From Treponema sp. (GTDB lineage Bacteria; Spirochaetota; Spirochaetia; Treponematales; Treponemataceae), in assembly GCA_017551545.1 (NCBI GenBank), contig JAFZLJ010000022.1:25017-89016 (forward strand): a DNA stretch of 64,000 nucleotides, written 5' to 3'. This document shows, in pieces, positions 52,676-60,573 of the stretch. The notes under the pieces are model-generated. The model made no database searches, was not told the origin of the DNA, and saw only the letters and a list, made by a program, of their open reading frames with translations. Position 1 is the stretch's first letter. The number at the start of each line of letters is the position of its first letter. Both the position numbers and the translations under genes were made by a program.

Positions 52676-53365
52676 TTATTTACCATAAGTGTCATACTCT
52701 TTCTTAGGATCGTATGTACCTGTTCTATATTCACCTGTAAGACTTGGAATAGTCATCTTCATACCAGGAAGAATAAGGTTTGGATCTTCAGGTTTAGGCA
52801 TCTTTGATTTGTTTGCCTGATACAGGTTTTCCCAAAGAAGAGGGTTGTTGTAAACATAAGGGCGACCAGAAATATTCCAGTAGCAGTCTTTTGTTTCTGC
52901 CCATGGGCGAACGATATATTCAGCAGGAAGAGGTGTTACTTCTGTAACTCCTTCAAGAGCTGCAAGTGAAAGCTTTGCATATTCATTTGCGCGGCCCCAT
53001 TCTTCTGCTTCAAAAGAAGTTTCTGCATTTGCAAGATTTTCTTTTGCTGCTGTATAAGCCATAGGATAGATGTTTGGAGCATCAATCTTTTCGGCCCATG
53101 CAATCTTATTCTTTGCAAGCTTAATATTGTCTTCTGCTTCACCCATAGCAAGCATTCTTGCTACAAATGCTTTAGAAAGCTCTGCATTTTTCTGTGCTTC
53201 TTCTGAATATTTGATTGCATCATCATATTCACCGGCGTCCATAGCTTTTTCAGCCTTCTTTGTATATTCGTCGGCAAGCTTCTGATATGTGTTGTTCTTG
53301 TAACTAACAGCAAAAATAGAGGCAGTCATTAAAACTGCAACAAAAATCAATACTAACTTTTTCAT
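52676..53365 (-). CDS. Exported LysM-like protein with helical repeats
   Basis: This 229-residue protein has a signal peptide (about residues 1-19, ending IFAVS), then TPR-like helical repeats (EYTKKAEKAMDAGEYDDAIKYSEEAQK near residue 32 and a similar NLANAETSFEAEEWGRANEYAK near 108), and a C-terminal LysM-type segment YIVRPWAETKDCYWNISGRP ... NPLLWENLYQANKSKM ... ILPGMKMTIPS. It should bind peptidoglycan in the periplasm. It begins in a four-base overlap with the lipoprotein gene upstream, with which it shares repeat style. Confidence 0.78.
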   Translation of the reverse strand: MKKLVLIFVAVLMTASIFAVSYKNNTYQKLADEYTKKAEKAMDAGEYDDAIKYSEEAQKNAELSKAFVARMLAMGEAEDNIKLAKNKIAWAEKIDAPNIYPMAYTAAKENLANAETSFEAEEWGRANEYAKLSLAALEGVTEVTPLPAEYIVRPWAETKDCYWNISGRPYVYNNPLLWENLYQANKSKMPKPEDPNLILPGMKMTIPSLTGEYRTGTYDPKKEYDTYGK

Positions 53366-54369
53366 TTTGCATCACCTCCAACCTGGAGTTCTTCGCTAAG
53401 ATAAACCTCGGCATCTTCTGGATCAGCATAGTTGTCTTCTTCAAGAAGAACTGCGTCTTCATCTTCAATTCCGTCAACATCGCCTGTAAGAGGTGCTTCA
53501 AGGTCAGCTTCTTCTGCAATTGCAGCACTTGCTTCTACGCTCTTTTTAGCAGCTTCAATTGCGGCAAGAGCAGCAGCGCGTTTTTCAGAAATTGTTTCAT
53601 AAAGCTCTGTGAAAATATCATAAGCTTCATCATAAGACTTAGTTGCAGATTCATAGCCGTTCATTGAGTAACTTGCGTCACCGTTCTTGAACAATTCAAC
53701 AGCACGATTGTATTCGCGTTTTTCAGAAACACCTGCTTTTACAGAGTCTGCATCTTTCTTTGCTTCAAGAGCATCTGCACGAGCATCTTTTGCAATATCC
53801 TTGTAAAGTGCTACAAGAACTGTCTTAAAGCTTGCGTATGCACCAGTTCCTTTTGCAAGAAGGTCATCTGCACTTGCATTTGGATCTTCAAAGAGCTTTT
53901 CAAAATCATCAAGTTCACTGCAGCCTTTGTCGTAAGCAGCCTGTGCAAGAGGTGGAAGTTCGTAATCATCGATTGTTTCTTTTGCATCAAGTGCGTTTAC
54001 ATATGCTGCCAATGCCTGATATCGTTTTGCAAGATCATTGCATTCTGCTGTAACGTCTTCTCCATTTGCAGCACGAGCCTTGAGATCGTTATATTTTTCT
54101 TCAAGGGTATTAAAATAGTCTGGAGCATATTCTTCGGCATCAGAATCGATTGCAGCCTGTCTTGAAGAATTCATATTTGCCAGAGCAAGATCAAGTCCTG
54201 CCTGATTTACTGTTTCTTCTACAGCCTGTCCTGGAGTAGTCTCTTCTACAGTTTCTTCAACTGCCGGTGGTTCCGGATTCGCTGTATCTTCTGCACCTTT
54301 TTTAGAACCGCAGGAAATGAGCGAAAGGATTAGGAAAACCGAAAGAGCCCAAAAAGCTAATTTTTTCAT
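53362..54369 (-). CDS. Lipoprotein with helical repeats
   Basis: From the ATG at 54369 this is 335 residues; an in-frame GTG four codons earlier is part of the GTGAGG SD. The signal ends LSLISCG, so Cys near residue 20 is lipidated. An acidic, Glu/Thr/Val-rich linker follows, then helices rich in Ala, Asp and Lys (coiled-coil or TPR-like: EYNRAVELFKNGDASYSMNGYESATKSYDEAYD near residue 215). The function is unknown. It overlaps the LysM protein gene (ATGA), so both probably act in one envelope complex. Confidence 0.78.
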   Translation of the reverse strand: MKKLAFWALSVFLILSLISCGSKKGAEDTANPEPPAVEETVEETTPGQAVEETVNQAGLDLALANMNSSRQAAIDSDAEEYAPDYFNTLEEKYNDLKARAANGEDVTAECNDLAKRYQALAAYVNALDAKETIDDYELPPLAQAAYDKGCSELDDFEKLFEDPNASADDLLAKGTGAYASFKTVLVALYKDIAKDARADALEAKKDADSVKAGVSEKREYNRAVELFKNGDASYSMNGYESATKSYDEAYDIFTELYETISEKRAAALAAIEAAKKSVEASAAIAEEADLEAPLTGDVDGIEDEDAVLLEEDNYADPEDAEVYLSEELQVGGDAK

Positions 54370-54517
54370 AATAATCCTCACATTTTAAAGATTAGATATA
54401 TTTTAACCTATAAAATACATTCTTACAACTTTATTATCGGTATTTTGTGGCAAATTCGGTAAAAAAAACTCGTTATATAGAAAATATGTGGTAAAATATG
54501 TTTAAACGGAGGTTTTT

Positions 54518-54742
54518 ATGGCAGATGATTTTTCATTTTCTATAGAGCAAAGTTTAGGTCTGGTTGCCGAAGGAAAAGGCGGCTGGAATCTTGAGTTGAA
54601 TCTTGTTTCCTGGGGTGGTCGTCCTGCAAAATATGATTTACGCAGCTGGTCACCAGATCATCAGAAAATGGGAAAGGGTTTGACCTTAACCAAAGAAGAA
54701 TTGATTGCATTGAAAGATTTGTTGAATAAAATAGAACTTTAG
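54518..54742 (+). CDS. YdbC/PC4-like single-stranded nucleic-acid-binding protein
   Basis: This 74-residue protein matches the bacterial PC4/YdbC family: GGWNLELNLVSWGGRPAKYDLRSW near residue 22, then SPDHQKMGKGLTLTKEEL near 44. Related proteins bind single-stranded DNA as dimers. A CGGAGGT SD precedes the ATG. It converges on holA with a PR2 repeat between them. Confidence 0.85.
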   Translation: MADDFSFSIEQSLGLVAEGKGGWNLELNLVSWGGRPAKYDLRSWSPDHQKMGKGLTLTKEELIALKDLLNKIEL

Positions 54743-54774
54743 CGACCCTTCGACAGGCTCAGGGACCCCGCGAC
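54742..54774. repeat. PR2 palindromic repeat between convergent genes
   Basis: GCGACCCTTCGACAGGCTC then AGGGACCCCGCGAC spans the whole gap between the YdbC-like gene and holA (stops at 54742 and 54776). The core is CCCTTCGACAGGCTCAGGG (54746-54764), the reverse orientation of the xylB copy. It may act as a bidirectional terminator. Confidence 0.85.
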
Positions 54775-54775
54775 T

Positions 54776-55807
54776 TTAATATTCCGCAGTTGCCAGGGTT
54801 GCGCCTTTTTTTACAATAATTTCAAAAAGCATTTTTTGCAAAAGAACATCTTCCATCATTGTTCCGCCTGAGCGAATCTGCATATCTGTAGAAGCAAGAA
54901 TAGCGAGTATTGCAGTTGCCTGTCCTATTGTCCAGATTTTTGCAGCCTTGCGGTACTGGTTCTGCATAAGATTACTTACAAATCCGTTTGATTTAAGAGT
55001 AGAATCATCTGCTCCGTAGCCGCCATTACTTTCTGTTTGCAGTTTGTGCCATAAAACAAGCTTCCTGAAGCATGACGAAAGTCCCGCAATTATTGAAACA
55101 GAAGAATTATCTTTTGAAAGCCTTATTCCCTGAAGAACCTCAAGAGCATCTGAAAAGCGTTTTTCTGATGATTCTGAATCTGTTACCATCTGTTTAAAAA
55201 GTGTAAAGGCATTTTCTTCGCGGTTGTGAGTTAAGAAAGAGTCTATATCTTCGGGGGTAACAGTTTTTCCTTTTTCAAGAACCAGGAAAAATCGCGAGCA
55301 TTCGTTTTTAAGAGCAAGCGTGTTGTTGTCTACCATGTCTAAAATCATCTGGGCTGCATCAGGTTCAAGGCTATAACCGTTTTTGCGGAAATAATCAGTG
55401 AGCCATGGTACTTTTTGATTATCAAACATTTCCCAGAATTTCTTTTTGTTAGAAGGTGGAACAAGCTTGTCTAACTTTGAATCTACAGAAATTTCATCGG
55501 AAACAAAAATAAGGGCAGAGCTTTCTTCGCCGGAATCCTGAACACTTTTGATCCAGTTTTCTACAACAGCAATATCTTCCTTTTTTTTGAGCAGTTCGGC
55601 ATTTTTGCAGATTACACAGGTGGCACTAGAAAATAAGTTTCCGTTGTCTAAAACCGAAAGCACCTGGGCAATTGAAGTTTCGTTGAGATAATAAATATGT
55701 TGTTCACTTTCGCCGAATTTTTTTTCGAGTGCTTTAATTACTGCATCTACTGCTTCATCGCGCTGACCAAATTCGGGGCCGTTATATAAATAAACAGGTG
55801 GTGTCAT
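54776..55807 (-). CDS. holA: DNA polymerase III subunit delta
   Basis: This 343-residue protein has the HolA plan: a P-loop-less AAA+ first domain beginning VYLYNGPEFGQRDEAVDAV and AEYDLD-like middle regions, with FFRKNGYSLEPDAAQMIL near residue 140, NECSRFFLV near 170 and the helical C-terminal domain QMVTDSESSEKRFSDALEVL. Delta opens the beta clamp in the clamp-loader complex. It is 21 bases after ptsH on the same strand. Confidence 0.85.
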   Translation of the reverse strand: MTPPVYLYNGPEFGQRDEAVDAVIKALEKKFGESEQHIYYLNETSIAQVLSVLDNGNLFSSATCVICKNAELLKKKEDIAVVENWIKSVQDSGEESSALIFVSDEISVDSKLDKLVPPSNKKKFWEMFDNQKVPWLTDYFRKNGYSLEPDAAQMILDMVDNNTLALKNECSRFFLVLEKGKTVTPEDIDSFLTHNREENAFTLFKQMVTDSESSEKRFSDALEVLQGIRLSKDNSSVSIIAGLSSCFRKLVLWHKLQTESNGGYGADDSTLKSNGFVSNLMQNQYRKAAKIWTIGQATAILAILASTDMQIRSGGTMMEDVLLQKMLFEIIVKKGATLATAEY

Positions 55808-55828
55808 TTGCCTGCCTTGGTATTATGA

Positions 55829-56095
55829 TTATTCTTCTTCAAATTTTGATTCAAAAAGGGCTTCAATTGTTGCAGCGGCTTCTGATTCATCCGGTCCTTC
55901 TACTGTCATAGTCATCTGGGTATTGTATCCTGCGCCCATTGCAATTACACCCATAATAGATTTTGCATTTACCGAAGTATCATCTCTAGTAAGTGTAATT
56001 TCTGCTTCAAACTTATTTGCTGTCTGTGCGATGATTGCAGCTGGTCTTGCATGAATACCTGCACGATTCTGAACAGTAAGAATTTTCTCAATCAT
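55829..56095 (-). CDS. ptsH: Phosphocarrier protein HPr
   Basis: This 88-residue protein contains AGIHARPAAI with the phospho-accepting His15 and NAKSIMGVIAM with Ser46, the site used by HPr kinase. Both regulatory residues are present. It is encoded 34 bases downstream of hprK, in the order rpoN, lipoprotein, hpf, hprK, ptsH. No sugar-specific PTS permease is encoded nearby, so a regulatory role is probable. Confidence 0.94.
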   Translation of the reverse strand: MIEKILTVQNRAGIHARPAAIIAQTANKFEAEITLTRDDTSVNAKSIMGVIAMGAGYNTQMTMTVEGPDESEAAATIEALFESKFEEE

Positions 56096-56129
56096 AATGT
56101 TTTCCCCGGCATTTTTGCCTATTTATATT

Positions 56130-57119
56130 TTAGTATGAATTATCGTGACCATAATATGCAGTTTTTGCATCTCCGGTTTCAATCCATTTAAGTACATTTT
56201 CATTAAAGTCTTTGGCAGCGTTATAACCCATGTCCTTAAGACGTTCGTTCATGGCAGCGGCCTCAATAATAATTGGAAGGTTTCGTCCAGGGCGAACAGG
56301 AATTTCAATTACAGGAATCTTAACACCTAAAAGCTCCTGGTAGGCTTGTTCTGTACCAAGACGATCATAGGCCTTGCTTGAATCCCAGTCTTCAAGCTGA
56401 ACAATAAGCTGAACTTCCTTCTGGTTTCGGATTGCACCAACACCATAAAGCTGAGAAATATTTATAATACCAAGACCGCGGATTTCCATGTGGTGGCTGA
56501 TTGTTGTATTTGCACCACGACCAAGGATTGTGTTTCCGTTTACACAGCGGATTTCTATGATATCGTCTGCAACAAGTCGATGACCGCGTTCTACAAGTTC
56601 AAGGGCTGTTTCACTTTTACCAACACCAGAGTGTCCAGAAAGAAGAATACCAATACCGTATACTTCAACTAAAACTCCGTGGAAGGTTTTGTGAGGAGCA
56701 AATATATTTGAAAAAACACGTGTAAGACGAGTAGTGAATTCTGTAGAAGCAAGGTCTGTCTGCAAAACAGGGCAGCAGTATTCTTCGGCAAGAGCACGGA
56801 ATTCTTCTGTTGGTTCGCTGTTATAAGTAAAAATACAGCATGGAATTCCCGGACTGAAAAACTGTTTTAATGTTTCGGTATTTTTTTCTTTATGAAGTTT
56901 ATAAAGGTAGGCTGTTTCACCGCGACCAAAAAGCTGAACACGGTCACCGGCAAAGTTTTCAAAAAAGCCCGAAAGCGCAAGTCCCGGGCGGTTAATTTCT
57001 GGAATTGTTATGGCACGAGGAAGACCCCGACGCCCTGCAATACATTTAAGCTGCAAAGCATCGTGTCCGGAAAGCTCTAGATCGAGTAAATCTAAAACAG
57101 TAAATTTCTTTTCTGCCAT
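56130..57119 (-). CDS. hprK: HPr kinase/phosphorylase
   Basis: This 329-residue protein has Walker A LLSGHSGVGKSETALEL near residue 156, the following ERGHRLVADDIIEI (metal Asp pair) near 176, and the HprK signature region MEIRGLGIINISQLYGVGAIR near 212. It adds phosphate to Ser46 of HPr using ATP or pyrophosphate and removes it again. The N-terminal domain (to ~130) is the less conserved HprK N-domain. It follows hpf and precedes ptsH. Confidence 0.95.
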   Translation of the reverse strand: MAEKKFTVLDLLDLELSGHDALQLKCIAGRRGLPRAITIPEINRPGLALSGFFENFAGDRVQLFGRGETAYLYKLHKEKNTETLKQFFSPGIPCCIFTYNSEPTEEFRALAEEYCCPVLQTDLASTEFTTRLTRVFSNIFAPHKTFHGVLVEVYGIGILLSGHSGVGKSETALELVERGHRLVADDIIEIRCVNGNTILGRGANTTISHHMEIRGLGIINISQLYGVGAIRNQKEVQLIVQLEDWDSSKAYDRLGTEQAYQELLGVKIPVIEIPVRPGRNLPIIIEAAAMNERLKDMGYNAAKDFNENVLKWIETGDAKTAYYGHDNSY

Positions 57120-57158
57120 ACAGATATACTATACAAAAAAAAAGAAAGAAGTGCAATT

Positions 57159-57446
57159 TTATTTTTCTTGTTTCTTTTCCTTTTCTTTGTTTATTTTCTG
57201 ATCCAGCATGTCCATGTTTTTGTTAAGGGCAGCGCCGAAATCGAAGTCTTCATTTGATACATGAGCTTGTGAGCCCCAGCGGAAGTTTACAGTTGTTTCT
57301 ACAGAGTAGGCCTTGTCGTGCTTGATGCGCATTGTAAGGTTGATGATAAGGTCTTCTGCATAAGCAATTCTTTTAAGTTTTGAATCTATCATGTCAGACT
57401 GCTTCTGTTCCAATGTAAATCCAACTGCATTTATTGATTTTTCCAT
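57159..57446 (-). CDS. hpf: Ribosome hibernation promoting factor, short form
   Basis: This 95-residue protein fits short HPF/YfiA proteins: VGFTLEQKQSDMIDSKLKRI near residue 8, DLIINLTMRIKHDK near 33, and an acidic-basic tail EKEKKQEK. It binds the ribosome decoding centre in stationary phase. The AAGGAG SD lies next to a hairpin and a large inverted repeat (57461-57523). It heads the hpf-hprK-ptsH run near rpoN, an arrangement known in many bacteria. Confidence 0.85.
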   Translation of the reverse strand: MEKSINAVGFTLEQKQSDMIDSKLKRIAYAEDLIINLTMRIKHDKAYSVETTVNFRWGSQAHVSNEDFDFGAALNKNMDMLDQKINKEKEKKQEK

Positions 57447-57460
57447 AAATTTCTCCTTGC

Positions 57461-57523
57461 GGGCTGTTCGCCCCGTGTTATTTTGTAACTCTCTCTATAT
57501 AAAGATAACACGGGAATGGCGAA
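57461..57523. promoter_or_regulatory. Competing hairpins in the hpf leader
   Basis: On the minus strand, arm TTCGCCATTCCCGTGTTAT (57523-57505) pairs with ATAACACGGGGCGAA (57481-57467), ten bases perfectly and five more after a bulge. The second arm overlaps a small hairpin GGGC-GAACA-GCCC (57473-57461) that lies directly before the hpf SD (57458-57453). The two folds exclude each other. No T-run follows, so a classical terminator is unlikely. Confidence 0.5.
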
Positions 57524-57541
57524 AAAACAAATGAAAAAATA

Positions 57542-58144
57542 CTATTCAACTATGAATGAGAACTTTCCATAAGGAAGTCTCTTAAAATAAACATCTGTTG
57601 AAGTGTTGTAATTATATACAGTAAGTGTAATTCCTTGCGATGAAGACATATCGGACTTTACAACAAGATAATAATTTCCAGATTCTGTGATTTCCCATTT
57701 TGTTGTAACTCTGAACAAAAGCGATTCTGTTGTTGTTGGTGCTATAGTTTCTCCTCTTAAATTCAGGTTTTCAACAAGATTAAAGTTTTCATCATATAAA
57801 AAGACTTCTGGAATCATAACAGATTTTTTTTCTTCACTTAAAGACATAAGTCCTGCAGGAATTGATTTTAATGTAAAACTGTAAACAGTATTTTCTTCTA
57901 ATGAAAGCTTATATACAGATACCGGAACAGAGCCGTTGTTTGCAGAATTTTTTACATGAACAGATTTAGCTGTAAATTCATCTTTTACAGTTTTGCTGGT
58001 AGAAATGGTCTGAACAGCATTTGCCTGTATTACTTCCTTTTCATCCGAATAAATCATGCCTTTTACTTTAGATACATTATTTGAAGCACAAGAAATTAAG
58101 CTAAAAGCAATTCCAAAATAAAACAGAATTTTTAATTTTTTCAT
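57542..58144 (-). CDS. Lipoprotein behind a poly-G promoter
   Basis: This 200-residue protein has a lipobox ending FSLISCAS (Cys near residue 20). The C-terminal part, with TVYSFTLKSIPAGLM and WEITESGNYYLVVKSD ... GITLTVYNYN, resembles pre-peptidase C-terminal or similar beta-sandwich domains. No enzyme motif is visible. AAGGGG precedes the ATG. Its promoter has a G9 tract (58173-58203), so surface expression could switch on and off. It separates rpoN from hpf, genes that usually adjoin. Confidence 0.7.
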   Translation of the reverse strand: MKKLKILFYFGIAFSLISCASNNVSKVKGMIYSDEKEVIQANAVQTISTSKTVKDEFTAKSVHVKNSANNGSVPVSVYKLSLEENTVYSFTLKSIPAGLMSLSEEKKSVMIPEVFLYDENFNLVENLNLRGETIAPTTTESLLFRVTTKWEITESGNYYLVVKSDMSSSQGITLTVYNYNTSTDVYFKRLPYGKFSFIVE

Positions 58145-58172
58145 TTTTTGCCCCTTATTTTATATATATAGT

Positions 58173-58203
58173 ATCATACCCCCCCCCACTCAACATCTGT
58201 CAA
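58173..58203 (-). promoter_or_regulatory. Promoter with a G9 homopolymer in its spacer (candidate phase-variable switch)
   Basis: On the minus strand TTGACA (58203-58198) is followed by ten bases, nine G residues (58187-58179) and TATGAT (58178-58173). The spacer is 19 bases; loss of two G residues would give the best length of 17. Slippage of such tracts changes promoter spacing, and poly-G tracts upstream of genes are known to modulate expression in Treponema pallidum. Function here is inferred. Confidence 0.7.
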
Positions 58204-58210
58204 TGTGTTT

Positions 58211-59653
58211 TTACTGTTTGTAGGAATTCTCTAGTCCGGCCTGGTTGCGATATTTGTTGACTGTGCGACGGGATATTTTTATGCCCTGTTCATTCAAGAG
58301 TTTTGTGATTTTTTCATCTGAAAGAGGGGTAGAAGAATTTTCAAGCAGTTCTGATATGCGAATTTTGATTGCTTCAGAAGAAGTAGTGGTCCCTGAGCCA
58401 GCTTGTCCTGAGCTATGTCGAAGGGAAGGGCCGCTCACAAAGAAATAGCTTGCCGGGAAAAGCTGACCCATAACATCAATTCTGCGGTTTGTTTTTTTAG
58501 CGGTCATTCTTGAAACTGTTGATTCGTGAACGCCTATTGATGCTGCAATCTGGCGGCGTGTGAGCGGCTTGAGGTTGCCCGGACCTTTTATGAAAAAATC
58601 TTTCTGGCTGCTTACAATTGCGCAACCAAGAAGAATTACAGAAGTCTGGCGGTATTTTAAAAGGTGTAAGAATTCTTTTGCTTTTTGAACAGATTTTGAA
58701 TCAAAGGAAAAATCAGGGGCAATTTGTACTTCCGGGAGTTCGCCGTTTGCATATTTAATTTGAAAATGAAAATCGCTGCCACCTGTAACAATTCCGTTTT
58801 CAAAATCATCAGCAGGAATTGACCCCGATTTTTTTTCTACAGAAAGAAGGATGTCTGGCTGCAAAAAATCAGTTTGGGTGGTGTCAGAAATATATTCGCC
58901 TGCCGGCCGCGGATTTAATGAAGTAATATATTTAATTGCAGAGTCTGCGTTTTCTTCGGAAAGTTCAATTTCATCAAGAGCAATCTTTGGTGCAAACTTT
59001 TTGGAATGCCATTCTTTAAGATAATCCTTTAGTTTTTTAACAACTCGATCAGCCTGAGGAGGGTTCAGTAATTCCAGATGTCCGTCCAGAATAAAAAGCG
59101 CGAGCGGTGGTGCGTCTCCTGAAATTTTGGCCTGCACAAAAAGGCTTTCTTCAAGAGTCTGACAGCACGTTCCTATTGGGTCCATGCGCTGAATGCGTTC
59201 AATACAGCGGGTAAGCATTTGCTTTGTTTGAAGAGGGCGTGAACGGTCTAAAAGTGTTTCCGGGGCAAGCATGGAACCGTAACAGCCGTTTGCATCAAGA
59301 TTATAAATAAGCTTCTGCGACAATTCAAATTCATCCGGGGGAAGCTTTATAAGATTCAGCTGCTCCATAAGATGCTGCTGCAAAGTTTCGCCGCGATTTT
59401 CCATTGCTTCAAGAGCCTGCTGATTTGCATCTGAAGCAGCACTACTACCGGCAGAAGAGGCCGAAGAATATTTTTCATTTGCAGAGCTTCGTCGTGGATC
59501 AGAAATAATTTGAAGGGCCGGATTTTCTGCAGCAGTTTTATATATTTCTTCACGCAGATCACGATTAGACATGGCAAGAAAATTCACCGCCTGAATCTGA
59601 ACCTGAGACATTTTTTGAATCTGCTTTTGCGACTGCCGTTGTGACTGAATCAT
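58211..59653 (-). CDS. rpoN: RNA polymerase sigma-54 factor with a repeat-encoded insertion
   Basis: This 480-residue protein has the N-terminal activator-interacting region (RQSQKQIQKMSQVQIQA, Gln-rich), the core-binding domain in the middle, a helix-turn-helix region RRQIAASIGVHESTVSRMT near residue 375, and the C-terminal RpoN box KISRRTVNKYRNQAG near residue 460, normally ARRTVAKYR. Between the last two, about residues 410-422, a PR2 palindrome is read in frame (SLRHSSGQAGSG), extending the usual short linker. It overlaps the downstream-reading glycosidase gene by four bases. Confidence 0.93.
   Translation of the reverse strand: MIQSQRQSQKQIQKMSQVQIQAVNFLAMSNRDLREEIYKTAAENPALQIISDPRRSSANEKYSSASSAGSSAASDANQQALEAMENRGETLQQHLMEQLNLIKLPPDEFELSQKLIYNLDANGCYGSMLAPETLLDRSRPLQTKQMLTRCIERIQRMDPIGTCCQTLEESLFVQAKISGDAPPLALFILDGHLELLNPPQADRVVKKLKDYLKEWHSKKFAPKIALDEIELSEENADSAIKYITSLNPRPAGEYISDTTQTDFLQPDILLSVEKKSGSIPADDFENGIVTGGSDFHFQIKYANGELPEVQIAPDFSFDSKSVQKAKEFLHLLKYRQTSVILLGCAIVSSQKDFFIKGPGNLKPLTRRQIAASIGVHESTVSRMTAKKTNRRIDVMGQLFPASYFFVSGPSLRHSSGQAGSGTTTSSEAIKIRISELLENSSTPLSDEKITKLLNEQGIKISRRTVNKYRNQAGLENSYKQ
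58388..58425. repeat. PR2 palindromic repeat inside rpoN
   Basis: GGTCCCTGAGCCAGCTTG, then TCCTGAGCTATGTCGAAGGG, is an expanded PR2 variant with a partial internal repeat of CCTGAGC. It is in frame and translates on the minus strand to a Ser/Gly-rich stretch in the linker before the RpoN box. Confidence 0.82.
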
Positions 59654-60501
59654 TCTTTTTCCTTAAAGCCAAAGCTGCTTGCCTGAATGCGGCGATTTTT
59701 ATAATTCAGAAGGCTTTTCCCGTTCAAACAAATTTCTGCAGAACCGCCTCCGTCAAATTCCAGAGCATCGGTACAGCCCAGCGCCAGAAATATTTCTCCG
59801 CACTGCTGGTAAGTAAGCCCTGTGCTTTTAGAAGAGTTTTCTCCTTCTACAACTAAAAGATATAAAATATTTCCGTCTTGTGAAATTCCAGCCCCGCTTC
59901 GTGAGTTATAAGTTTCGGCAAATGAATATTGAACCTGGCTATTTTGTAAAACTGTAAAAAATCCTCCAAACGCAAAGCTTGCACCATCCGGCAGATTTTC
60001 TTCCTGATTTTTTATAATCTGAGCATGCCTGTCGTTGAAAAATACAATTGAAGAATATCTTGGATTTGCTTTAGAAAAAAGATTTCCGTTTACAAAATGC
60101 ATGCCTATAATTTTCTTTTTAAAAAATCTTCCTTCGAACGGTGAAACGTTTATGGCTGCAATACAGTTATTTTTTTGGGCGAATGCAGTTGTAGTCATTC
60201 CTTTAAAAGTTCCGGCGGCAGATTGTTTTGTAGCGTCATCAGGATAGCAGACAAGCTGGAGGTTATCATTTGTCAAATCAATTTTTACTGCATGATAAAC
60301 AAGAGGGATTGCAGGATTTTCAAAATCAAAACGTTCAATTCCTGGGGCAACAGGCTCCCATAAAAATTCCTGCGGGATAAAATCGGAATTAGTAAAATTA
60401 TGAGCTGCTTCAGAATTGTTTGTACTTACACAGCCTGCAAAAAAAGTCAAAGAGAAAAATATGAAAAAAAGTGAAAATAAAAGCTTTCGCCGAATGTTCA
60501 T
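59650..60501 (-). CDS. Phosphodiester glycosidase (NAGPA-domain) lipoprotein
   Basis: This 283-residue protein has a lipoprotein signal ending TFFAGC (Cys near residue 24). The NAGPA-type domain shows NCIAAINVSPFEGRFF near residue 112, YNSRSGAGISQDGNILYLLVVEG near 198 and ALGCTDALEFDGGGSAEICLNGKSL near 242, the Asp-Gly-Gly-Gly-Ser block typical of the family. It may cleave phosphodiester-linked sugars such as those in wall polymers. Its stop overlaps the rpoN start (ATGA). Confidence 0.85.
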   Translation of the reverse strand: MNIRRKLLFSLFFIFFSLTFFAGCVSTNNSEAAHNFTNSDFIPQEFLWEPVAPGIERFDFENPAIPLVYHAVKIDLTNDNLQLVCYPDDATKQSAAGTFKGMTTTAFAQKNNCIAAINVSPFEGRFFKKKIIGMHFVNGNLFSKANPRYSSIVFFNDRHAQIIKNQEENLPDGASFAFGGFFTVLQNSQVQYSFAETYNSRSGAGISQDGNILYLLVVEGENSSKSTGLTYQQCGEIFLALGCTDALEFDGGGSAEICLNGKSLLNYKNRRIQASSFGFKEKE

Positions 60502-60560
60502 ATAGTAAAAATCATTATATCACACAACGGTATCTTATAGCAAAAAAACTTCCTTAACTG

Positions 60561-60566
60561 TATACT
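60561..60566 (+). promoter_or_regulatory. -10 box giving a leaderless mRNA for the DUF1015 gene
   Basis: TATACT ends seven bases before the ATG at 60574 and no SD is present. A clear -35 box is not visible. Confidence 0.4.
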
Positions 60567-60573
60567 CAACAAT

